From Sulfurimonas sp. (GTDB taxonomy: Bacteria; Campylobacterota; Campylobacteria; Campylobacterales; Sulfurimonadaceae): a DNA stretch of 5,957 bases. The stretch is taken from NCBI GenBank assembly GCA_016764205.1, contig JAESSH010000053.1, forward strand, positions 7,835-13,791, written 5' to 3'. Below are positions 1 through 5,192 of the stretch, piece after piece (the stretch's first letter is position 1; each line of letters starts with the position of its first letter). Position numbers and translations under genes: made by a program. The notes under the pieces are model-generated. The model was given only the letters and a program-made list of their open reading frames with translations, had not been told where the DNA came from and ran no database searches.

Positions 1-36
1 ATAGTAAGTAATATTGAAGAGAAAAAGGAAAACTAG
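1..36 (+). CDS. C-terminal end of an upstream gene, probably an ABC permease (partial)
   Basis: The frame starting at base 1 reads IVSNIEEKKEN and stops at TAG 34-36, one base before the ATG of the ABC ATPase. So short a gap is typical of translationally coupled operon genes. A charged, lysine/glutamate-rich tail suits the cytoplasmic end of a membrane permease, the usual partner upstream of such an ATPase. Only 11 codons are visible, so the identity is inferred from context alone. Confidence 0.5.
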   Translation: MVSNIEEKKEN

Positions 37-37
37 G

Positions 38-790
38 ATGTTGAAAATAAAAAATGTATCAAAAACATTTGGGAGTCTTGAAGTCCTTAAAAATATCAAT
101 CTAAGTATTGAAAATGGCGAGATTATTTCTCTTCTTGGTGAAAGTGGAAGTGGAAAAAGTACCATACTCAATATTATTGCTGGATTTGAAGAAGCTGACT
201 CTGGTACCTGTGTGTATGATAAAAAAGTAATGTTTGATGATTCTACCCTTATAAGTCCTGAGCAACGCAATATTGGTTTTGTATTTCAAAATTATGCCTT
301 GTTTCCACACTTGAATATAGCTAAAAATATCTCTTTTGGTATGCTTAAGCAAACAAAGCAAGAGAAGAATAAACGCCTCCAAGACTTGCTGGAGATGATT
401 AATATGCAAGATATGAAAAATAAATATCCACATCAAATTAGTGGTGGGCAACAACAGCGTGTTGCAATAGCGAGAGTTTTAGCAAGAGAGAGTGAACTCA
501 TTCTTTTTGATGAACCATTTTCAAGTATAGACACAACACTCAAAGAAAAGCTTATTTCTGAAATAAAAGAGATTATTAAACAGCATAATAAGACTGCTAT
601 TTTTGTAACGCATTGCCCCCGAGAGGCAATACTACTGAGTGATAAAATAGGGTATATCGAAAATGGAGAAATCATTCAGTTTGATACGCTTGAAGAACTT
701 TGTAAAAATCCTGCATCAGAATCTATAAAAAATCTTTTCGGTGCTGAGAGTTTTGTATTTAAAAGTATTGATGATTTAAGGGGTAAGTAG
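38..790 (+). CDS. ABC importer ATP-binding protein, Fe3+/polyamine/sulfate (FbpC/PotA/CysA-like) class
   Basis: This is the cytoplasmic ATPase of an ABC importer, powering uptake through a permease probably encoded just upstream. From the ATG at 38 it has 250 residues. All nucleotide-binding motifs are present: Walker A GESGSGKST (34-42), Q-loop VFQNYALFPHL (Q84), signature SGGQQQR (135-141), Walker B LILFDEP (154-160, catalytic E159), D-loop SSID (162-165) and H-loop H192. The 'SPEQRNIGFVFQ' and 'ALFPHL' segments are typical of the Fe3+/polyamine/sulfate importer group, and iron is my first guess. It is shorter than the roughly 350 residues of FbpC, PotA or CysA and lacks their C-terminal TOBE regulatory domain. 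After H192 it reads CPREA instead of the usual DxxEA. The start at 38 is preferred over TTG at 14 because AAAAGGA (23-29) sits 8 bases upstream of it and it follows the previous stop by one base. The substrate is not determined by the sequence. Confidence 0.92.
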   Translation: MLKIKNVSKTFGSLEVLKNINLSIENGEIISLLGESGSGKSTILNIIAGFEEADSGTCVYDKKVMFDDSTLISPEQRNIGFVFQNYALFPHLNIAKNISFGMLKQTKQEKNKRLQDLLEMINMQDMKNKYPHQISGGQQQRVAIARVLARESELILFDEPFSSIDTTLKEKLISEIKEIIKQHNKTAIFVTHCPREAILLSDKIGYIENGEIIQFDTLEELCKNPASESIKNLFGAESFVFKSIDDLRGK

Positions 791-825
791 CTTTATCCAC
801 TCGTATGAAAGTGATAGAGCTACTT
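785..825 (+). terminator. Hairpin overlapping the ABC ATPase stop, possible terminator
   Basis: AAGTAGCT (785-792) pairs with AGCTACTT (818-825). The stem continues inward as TATC/GATA and ACT/AGT with one bulged C (798) and a T-G pair (793/817), around an eight-base loop (802-809). The left arm contains the TAG stop codon (788-790). It is followed by CTTTATAAAATATTT, which is AT-rich but not a clean T-run. It could therefore be a weak intrinsic terminator or a 3'-end stabilising structure for the ABC transcript. Confidence 0.4.
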
Positions 826-1060
826 CTTTATAAAATATTTATTAAACATACAAAAAGTTCATGCAGTCTTTTTGTAAAGGAGTGAAAATTTAATTCTTTG
901 TCTAGCCATAAAAAGGAGAGTAATTATTAGCTAATACTTTTTGTACTTTTAAACCAACATACTAATGTTCTTCATTAGGAATAAAAGGAAATACAATACG
1001 CGAAAGTATCTTCATATGTATTTTTATTTAAATTGTATGTACTGTCATTGAGCTCCTTGT

Positions 1061-1075
1061 TGATAATTGTTATTA
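1061..1075. promoter_or_regulatory. Fur-box-like imperfect palindrome
   Basis: TGATAATTGTTATTA fits the 7-1-7 inverted-repeat layout of Fur sites (TGATAAT-n-ATTATCA) with two mismatches in the right half. In AT-rich DNA such matches arise easily. No well-formed gene starts beside it: only a six-codon minus-strand reading frame with a good ribosome binding site lies downstream. It would be interesting only if the neighbouring ABC importer does carry iron, and it lies downstream of that gene, not upstream. Confidence 0.15.
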
Positions 1076-1107
1076 GAATAATACACAAAGAAAGCTTAAA
1101 ATATCTT

Positions 1108-1132
1108 GATACTGATAACAAATATCAATATC
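1108..1132. repeat. Inverted repeat just downstream of the phosphatase-kinase stop
   Basis: GATACTGATA (1108-1117) and TATCAATATC (1123-1132) pair over ten positions with one C/A mismatch around the loop ACAAA. The repeat lies 11 bases beyond the TAA of the minus-strand phosphatase-kinase gene. Read on that strand it is followed by AAGATATTTTAAGCTTTCTTT, so it may act as a weak terminator or a 3' stabilising structure. The all-AT/GATA composition makes the stem weak. Confidence 0.3.
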
Positions 1133-1143
1133 TTTAGACTAGT

Positions 1144-2784
1144 TTAATTTTTATTTATCCACACAAGAAGAAAAAGATTAAGTAGTGTCATTATAATGAA
1201 GCCTGTTTTATAAAAAGTCAGGGGAGAACGTTCCATAAATGAAGCATTCTTTTTAAAGAATGGTTTTACTTTTTGGGGGTACTTAAGCTCATGTGCCATC
1301 TCCAAGTAGTGTGAGTACCTTCTTTCTTTATCTATTGCTATAGAGCGAAGAATCACAGAGTCTAGCCAGTCTGGAATATTTGAGTTATATAAACTTGGTT
1401 TTTTTGCTTCTTTAAAGTGAGGTGTTTGAAAAGGTTCTATCTCTCCAAAAGGAAACTTTCCTGTAATGGCGAGATAGAGTGTTACACCGATGGAAAAAAT
1501 CTCACTTGCCTCGCTAATAGATTCTCCCTTAAACCTTTCAGGAGACAAAAATGAAGGTGTTCCTGCCTTAGAATTTGAAGAGAATATTTCTGTAATACTT
1601 CCAAAGTCGATGATTTTAAACTCAAGGTTTTCTTTATGGTCTTTTGCAATCATGACATTATTAGGTTTTATATCTCCATGCACAAGATCGTATTTAAGTA
1701 AAAACTGGGACATTTCTAAAAGTGTTTTTGCTAACTCAATAGAATCATCAATCGTAATGTGTTTATGTGCTAAAAAACCATCTAAATCTTCACCTTTAAA
1801 AAATTGCATTACATAGTAACGTTGTGTACGGTTTTTTGGAATGACAGCCTTAGGGAAAAAGGAAGCCTTTAGTCTTTTCGCATTCCAAGCTTCTTTTACA
1901 AACAAGTCAAGTGAGGCTTCGTCTTCTAAACATTCTGCAGGTGCAAATTTTATAACATACTGTTTTGTTTTTTTACTGCACTTCCATGTTCTATCGTTTT
2001 GAATAAGGGATTCTTCAAGTAAGTAACCATCAATCAGAGCCCCCTTTTTTAAAGACTTTGGAATAAGAAGGTTTTGTAACTTCAACTCTTGAAGCTCATC
2101 TGCTTGGAGTATTTCTATAATGACAGCAGTTGTATCGTCGGGGAGATTATCGTTTTGTGACCTACTCGCTTTTTTTACGAGTGAATGCGCTCCGTAGTTC
2201 ATAGAGGTATTGAGTATATCATCTTTGATAAGGGTATATAAACCATCAGTGCAAAGTAATATTTTGTCATTTTTTTCTACAATGTTTTCAAAATAGTAAG
2301 GTTCTGTATTCTCACTAATGCCAATAGCCTGTGTGAGAACACCCTCATAACCTTCTTCCTCCACAACATGATCAAAAGAGAGCTGTACTAACTTTGAGTC
2401 ACGTTGAAGGTACACTCTTGAATCACCAACATTCGCACCATATAAACGATTTCCCATAATGACAACAATGCTAAGCGTAGTAACAAGTTCACTTCTTTCA
2501 TAATTTACCTGAGATTCTTTATAAAGAATAGAGTTAATGGAGCTTATAAATGACTTAATAGACTTTTCAATACTCCATGTTTTTGGTTTTTGTTTAAGAT
2601 TGGTTAAAAGAAAATTTGTTGTACGTTTTGCAGCCGCTTGACCTTCTAGGGCTGAGCCAACACCATCACAAACGATGGCAACAGTTAAGTCACCAATTGT
2701 TTTTATATCATAAAAGTCATCACCTATAAGTTCTTTGCTTTTTGCAAGCGAAAATCCTGAAGTATTTATGTTTGAATGAGTCAT
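1144..2784 (-). CDS. Bifunctional PP2C-type protein phosphatase / Ser-Thr protein kinase, C-terminally membrane-anchored
   Basis: This 546-residue fusion both adds and removes phosphate on Ser/Thr of target proteins. Residues 1-225 are a PP2C (PPM) metal-dependent phosphatase: GDDF (21-24), CDGVGS (39-44), NVGDSRVY (118-125), CTDGL (178-182) and PDDTT (215-219). D22/D23, D40, D180 and D217 are the likely metal ligands. Residues 250-500 are a Hanks-type kinase: lysine K279 in YVIK, helix-C E298, HGDIKPNN (369-376, catalytic D371), DFG (393-395), GTPSFLSPE (408-416) and R488. The glycine-rich loop near 254-270 is degenerate, and the usual Asp of subdomain IX is E428. A single hydrophobic segment (about 524-543) ends four residues before the C-terminus, a tail anchor with both domains in the cytoplasm. 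The start at 2784 is chosen over the ATG at 2790 because AAGGA (2790-2794) overlaps the first ATG and lies 5 bases before the second. Fusions with this order and a GEIEPFQ-like segment (447-453) occur beside nitrate assimilation genes in other proteobacteria, and a NarK-type transporter lies nearby. The nitrate role is inferred; the enzymatic calls are firm. Confidence 0.93.
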   Translation of the reverse strand: MTHSNINTSGFSLAKSKELIGDDFYDIKTIGDLTVAIVCDGVGSALEGQAAAKRTTNFLLTNLKQKPKTWSIEKSIKSFISSINSILYKESQVNYERSELVTTLSIVVIMGNRLYGANVGDSRVYLQRDSKLVQLSFDHVVEEEGYEGVLTQAIGISENTEPYYFENIVEKNDKILLCTDGLYTLIKDDILNTSMNYGAHSLVKKASRSQNDNLPDDTTAVIIEILQADELQELKLQNLLIPKSLKKGALIDGYLLEESLIQNDRTWKCSKKTKQYVIKFAPAECLEDEASLDLFVKEAWNAKRLKASFFPKAVIPKNRTQRYYVMQFFKGEDLDGFLAHKHITIDDSIELAKTLLEMSQFLLKYDLVHGDIKPNNVMIAKDHKENLEFKIIDFGSITEIFSSNSKAGTPSFLSPERFKGESISEASEIFSIGVTLYLAITGKFPFGEIEPFQTPHFKEAKKPSLYNSNIPDWLDSVILRSIAIDKERRYSHYLEMAHELKYPQKVKPFFKKNASFMERSPLTFYKTGFIIMTLLNLFLLVWINKN

Positions 2785-2807
2785 GAGCATCCTTGTTCTT
2801 TACTTGT

Positions 2808-2836
2808 ATTATATCTGCAAAGAACTGTAAGGATAA
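2808..2836 (-). promoter_or_regulatory. Candidate sigma70-type promoter of the phosphatase-kinase gene
   Basis: On the minus strand a perfect TATAAT (-10, 2808-2813) lies 17 bases after a weak -35 TTATCC (2831-2836). Transcription would start near 2801, giving a leader of about 17 bases that still contains the AAGGA ribosome binding site. This suggests the phosphatase-kinase can be expressed independently of the zinc-ribbon gene 82 bases upstream. The -35 is poor, which is common in Campylobacterota promoters. Confidence 0.45.
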
Positions 2837-2866
2837 GGAGATTTTGAAATTTTTTTGGAGATAAGC

Positions 2867-3166
2867 TTAGTAAGGATTTGAGTACTTTTTTATTTCTCTT
2901 GCAATTATTTTACTACGTACAATAACGACTAGAATGATAACTAATCCTATTGCTAAAAGAAATTGATATAGCATATCATTAATAATATTAAAGCTATTGA
3001 GTCCCATTATTATGAGTATCATACTTATTAATAATGGGATATAGGAAGCTGTATTTATTTTGAACTCAAGTTCTTTGTTGCAATCAGGACATTCCATCGG
3101 ATGGAGTACTTGAAATAATTTCGCTTCAATCAGTTCACTTTCACATGAGGGACAAGATATTTTCAT
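2867..3166 (-). CDS. Small membrane protein with an N-terminal zinc-ribbon motif
   Basis: I do not recognise a named family for this 99-residue protein. Two CxxC pairs at the N-terminus (CPSC, 5-8; CPDC, 26-29), 17 residues apart, form a likely zinc ribbon. Two hydrophobic helices follow (about 42-59 and 65-84), with a short polar turn between them and a basic tail (RSKIIAREIKK) that should lie in the cytoplasm. This gives a small hairpin-anchored protein with a cytoplasmic zinc knuckle. The ATG at 3166 is preferred over GTG at 3175: AAAGG (3175-3179) lies 8 bases before the ATG but overlaps the GTG. It sits 82 bases upstream of the phosphatase-kinase on the same strand, so the two may be co-transcribed, although a promoter seems to lie between them. 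A regulatory or assembly role beside the membrane-anchored kinase is possible but unproven. Confidence 0.75.
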   Translation of the reverse strand: MKISCPSCESELIEAKLFQVLHPMECPDCNKELEFKINTASYIPLLISMILIIMGLNSFNIINDMLYQFLLAIGLVIILVVIVRSKIIAREIKKYSNPY

Positions 3167-3272
3167 TGGAGGCACCTTTGTATTTTAGTTGTATTTGGTA
3201 GACTTTATGTATCGTTTCATTGGAAAGATTTTATTTTAGATATTCTCTTTGATCCTATATTTTTTTCCTAAG

Positions 3273-3290
3273 ATATATTGTACAGTATAT
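3273..3290. repeat. Near-perfect palindrome in the divergent control region
   Basis: ATATATTGTACAGTATAT is an 18-bp palindrome with one mismatched pair (T3278 against G3285) around a TGTACA core. It lies about 100 bases from either divergent gene. The core and length resemble a dimeric repressor site (LexA-like sites also end in an ACAG/CTGT core), but I cannot assign a regulator. AT-rich sequence makes chance palindromes common. Confidence 0.25.
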
Positions 3291-3292
3291 GT

Positions 3293-3312
3293 GTCACAGC
3301 TAGCGTTACAGC
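3293..3312. repeat. Short direct repeat GTCACAGC / GTTACAGC
   Basis: GTCACAGC (3293-3300) and GTTACAGC (3305-3312) differ at one base and start 12 bases apart, close to one helical turn. They stand out as a GC-richer island in the AT-rich divergent region. Tandem half-sites of this type can be activator or response-regulator binding sites. No regulator can be named. Confidence 0.25.
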
Positions 3313-3352
3313 GTATATATAAGATAAATTTGTTCATTTAAGCCTTGATTTT

Positions 3353-3370
3353 ATTATAGAATTCTATAAT
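3353..3370. promoter_or_regulatory. Perfect 18-bp palindrome with TATAAT on both strands, abutting the methyltransferase start
   Basis: ATTATAGAATTCTATAAT is perfectly self-complementary and ends three bases before the first ATG of the methyltransferase. It contains a consensus -10 hexamer on each strand (3365-3370 forward, 3353-3358 reverse). Forward initiation about 7 bases after TATAAT would fall at the second ATG (3377), giving a leaderless mRNA. This fits the absence of any Shine-Dalgarno sequence. Alternatives are a -10 at 3352-3357 (TATTAT) with TTGTTC 16 bases upstream, or a repressor operator. No good -35 accompanies the 3365 hexamer. Confidence 0.4.
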
Positions 3371-3373
3371 TGC

Positions 3374-4579
3374 ATGATGGATAAAGAGATCAAAATAAGT
3401 ATAAAACCAGACTATGTACAAAAGTATAAAGATGGGTACCCTTTGATTCACAAAGAATCAATTGATTCCTTAGAGAAACTTGAGAATGAGGGCAGTATCT
3501 TGGATTTATATGACTCTAAATCTCAGTTTATTGCTAAGGCTTATTATGGAATTCAAAACAAAGGCTGCGGATGGATTTTATCTTTAGATAAAGAAACAAA
3601 TATAAATACTGCATTTTTTGCACAAAAGATTAAAGCAGCTATAGAGTACAGAAAAGAATTTTTTGATGATAAGTCTACAACAGCCTTTAGAATTTTTAAT
3701 GGTGAGGGCGATGGTGTAGGTGGTGTAACTATTGATAATTATGATGCTTATTATGTTATTACTTGGTATAGCTTAGGTATTTATGAATTTAGAGAGATGA
3801 TTTTTGAGGCTTTAAAACAGAGTGTTGCGTATAAAGGAATATATGAAAAGAAACGCTTTGATACTAAAGGAAAGTACCTTGATGATTCTGGAGACTTTTT
3901 GTTTGGGCAAAAAGCCCCAGAGCCTTTAGTGGTAAAAGAAAATGGAGTGAACTTTGCTGTTTACCTTGATGATGGTGCAATGGTTGGTATCTTTCTTGAT
4001 CAAAAAAATGTACGTAAAAGGCTAAGAGATACATACTCAAAAGACAAAACAGTTTTAAATACATTTTCATACACAGGATCTTTTTCGGTGTATGCTGCCT
4101 TAGGTGGAGCAAAAAAAACGACAAGTGTAGATGTAGCAAAAAGAAGTCTTTCTAAAACGCGTGAACAGTTTGAAGTCAACAAGATTGAAGAACAAGAAAT
4201 AATTGTAGAAGATGTTTTTAACTACTTTAAATATGCCCTGCGTAAAAAACTTTTGTTTGATGTTGTAGTTCTTGATCCTCCAAGTTTTGCACGGAGTAAA
4301 AAACGTACTTTTTCTGCTAAAAAAGATTATGTAAGTCTTTTAAAAGAAGCTATTGCAATTACGAGTGAAAATGGAGTTATTATCGCTTCTACAAATGCAG
4401 CTAATTTTTCTATGATGACATTTAGAGATTTTATAAAAAAAGCATTTAAAGAGTTGAGATTAGAGTTTAAAGTAGAGGAAAGTTATTCTTTACCAAAAGA
4501 CTTTAGAGTGAGTTCAGATTTTAAAGAGGGTGACTACCTCAAGGTCGTGTTTATAAGAAAGTTAAGTAAGAGAGCATAA
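3374..4579 (+). CDS. Class I SAM-dependent rRNA methyltransferase, RlmI/RlmK-like (COG1092 type)
   Basis: The protein transfers methyl groups from S-adenosylmethionine to 23S rRNA bases; the exact base cannot be read from sequence. It has 401 residues, matching RlmI (about 396). Domains: an N-terminal PUA-like RNA-binding region (about 5-75), a central EEHEE-like region (about 80-185, with GEGDGVGGVTID, 110-121), and a Rossmann SAM-binding domain with LNTFSYTGSF (228-237), the acidic D253 in SVDVAK, D280 in VEDVF and motif IV DPPSF (301-305). The only cysteine is C65; the SCS segment that RlmI carries after motif IV is replaced by STN (339-341). The DPPSFxxSKK segment is closer to the m7G-forming RlmK half of RlmKL, so m5C activity is doubtful. 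Two adjacent ATGs (3374, 3377) could start it. Alignment with RlmI supports a start here, yet there is no ribosome binding site. It forms an operon with the helicase-like gene 14 bases downstream. Confidence 0.88.
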   Translation: MMDKEIKISIKPDYVQKYKDGYPLIHKESIDSLEKLENEGSILDLYDSKSQFIAKAYYGIQNKGCGWILSLDKETNINTAFFAQKIKAAIEYRKEFFDDKSTTAFRIFNGEGDGVGGVTIDNYDAYYVITWYSLGIYEFREMIFEALKQSVAYKGIYEKKRFDTKGKYLDDSGDFLFGQKAPEPLVVKENGVNFAVYLDDGAMVGIFLDQKNVRKRLRDTYSKDKTVLNTFSYTGSFSVYAALGGAKKTTSVDVAKRSLSKTREQFEVNKIEEQEIIVEDVFNYFKYALRKKLLFDVVVLDPPSFARSKKRTFSAKKDYVSLLKEAIAITSENGVIIASTNAANFSMMTFRDFIKKAFKELRLEFKVEESYSLPKDFRVSSDFKEGDYLKVVFIRKLSKRA

Positions 4580-4593
4580 AAAAAGGAAAAAAA

Positions 4594-5178
4594 ATGGAAG
4601 AAATAGAAGAAGCAAAAGAAAAAAAGTATTATGATTTTATAAGTATAGCAAAGCGAACAGCACAGGACATGTACTTTGTAGCTGGGCATGATAAACCAAA
4701 AGCCTTAGCACTTTTACTAGAGAAAATACAAGCCAAGCAGGTTGTTGTTGTATGTAAGAGTAAAAAAAGTGCAGATAGTTTAGAAAAATATTTACAAGAG
4801 AAGTCCGTAAAAGCCTTGGCTGTTCATGGAAATCATAGGAAAGAGCAAATAGAAGATGCCCGACGCTCTTTTAGTGTAAAAGAAACAAGACTTTTGATTA
4901 CTACAGATATGATTCTTCAAGTCTTAGAGTTAAAAAACATTGCAGAGTGTATGATTAGTTATGATCTGTCATTAGACCCACAAGATTATTTCAATCGTAT
5001 ACGTTTAGTTGATGAAGTAGGAAGCTCGATAGCTTTTGTTTCTTCAGATGATGAAAAAATGTTACAAAGCATAGAATACGCAATGCGTTGTGAGATGCAA
5101 GAAAAAGAGATAGAAGGGTTTAGCCCAACTCCTGCACCTAAACAAGAGAAGAAAAGGAGAAAGAAGCCTCGACACTAA
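4594..5178 (+). CDS. Stand-alone degenerate helicase C-terminal (RecA2) domain, RhlE/DEAD-box-derived
   Basis: This 194-residue protein matches only the second RecA domain of DEAD-box RNA helicases. It is complete: AAAAGGA (4581-4587) lies 6 bases before ATG 4594, and the upstream DNA is the methyltransferase, so no RecA1 half, Walker A or DEAD box exists. Recognisable parts are motif IV (QVVVVCKSKKSADSLEKYL, 49-67), the VHGN segment (77-80), motif V (TTDMILQVLEL, 103-113, in place of TDxxxRGLDI) and motif VI (YFNRIRLVDEVG, 132-143, in place of YxHRIGRTGR). The arginine-finger and ATP-contact residues are therefore mostly gone. An EIEGF segment (172-176), like the end of RhlE cores, precedes a basic tail (KKRRKKPRH). 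It should bind RNA without ATPase or unwinding activity. Co-transcription with an rRNA methyltransferase suggests a ribosome-assembly or methyltransferase partner. It may be annotated elsewhere as a DEAD/DEAH helicase, which overstates it. Confidence 0.82.
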   Translation: MEEIEEAKEKKYYDFISIAKRTAQDMYFVAGHDKPKALALLLEKIQAKQVVVVCKSKKSADSLEKYLQEKSVKALAVHGNHRKEQIEDARRSFSVKETRLLITTDMILQVLELKNIAECMISYDLSLDPQDYFNRIRLVDEVGSSIAFVSSDDEKMLQSIEYAMRCEMQEKEIEGFSPTPAPKQEKKRRKKPRH

Positions 5179-5184
5179 ACGAGG
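5167..5184 (-). terminator. Small GC hairpin between convergent genes, possible terminator of the transporter gene
   Basis: CCTCG (5167-5171) and CGAGG (5180-5184) form a 5-bp GC stem with an eight-base loop. It overlaps the stop codon of the helicase-like gene and lies 8 bases past the transporter's stop. On the minus strand it is followed by the pyrimidine-rich CTTCTTTCTCCTTTTCTTC, so it fits a weak intrinsic terminator for the transporter. On the plus strand there is no T-run. Confidence 0.3.
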
Positions 5185-5192
5185 TGATCGGG

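Larger units (their letters stand above)
826..1143. other. Gene-free convergent intergenic region
   Basis: About 320 bases lie between the convergent ends of the ABC ATPase and the phosphatase-kinase. All frames are broken by stops. The longest stretches, such as the minus-strand frame through 845-960, have no ribosome binding site and no family I recognise. It holds a 9-bp inverted repeat (849-857 with 868-876), a Fur-box-like stretch (1061-1075), a minus-strand AAGGAG (1053-1058) before an ATG with only six codons (1028-1048), and a hairpin (1108-1132). It could hide a small RNA or a decayed gene, but nothing here proves either. Confidence 0.6.

Noticed and set aside
845..960. Minus-strand open stretch of about 40 codons as a decayed gene
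   Set aside because: No start or ribosome binding site, no recognisable family, and this length is expected by chance in three frames of such DNA.
3864..4139. Minus-strand open frames opposite the methyltransferase
   Set aside because: Low-complexity His/Leu-rich translations are typical antisense shadows of the real coding strand.
4577..4594. A-rich slippery sequence fusing the methyltransferase and helicase-like protein by frameshifting
   Set aside because: The run follows the stop codon and simply contains the AAAAGGA ribosome binding site of the downstream gene.
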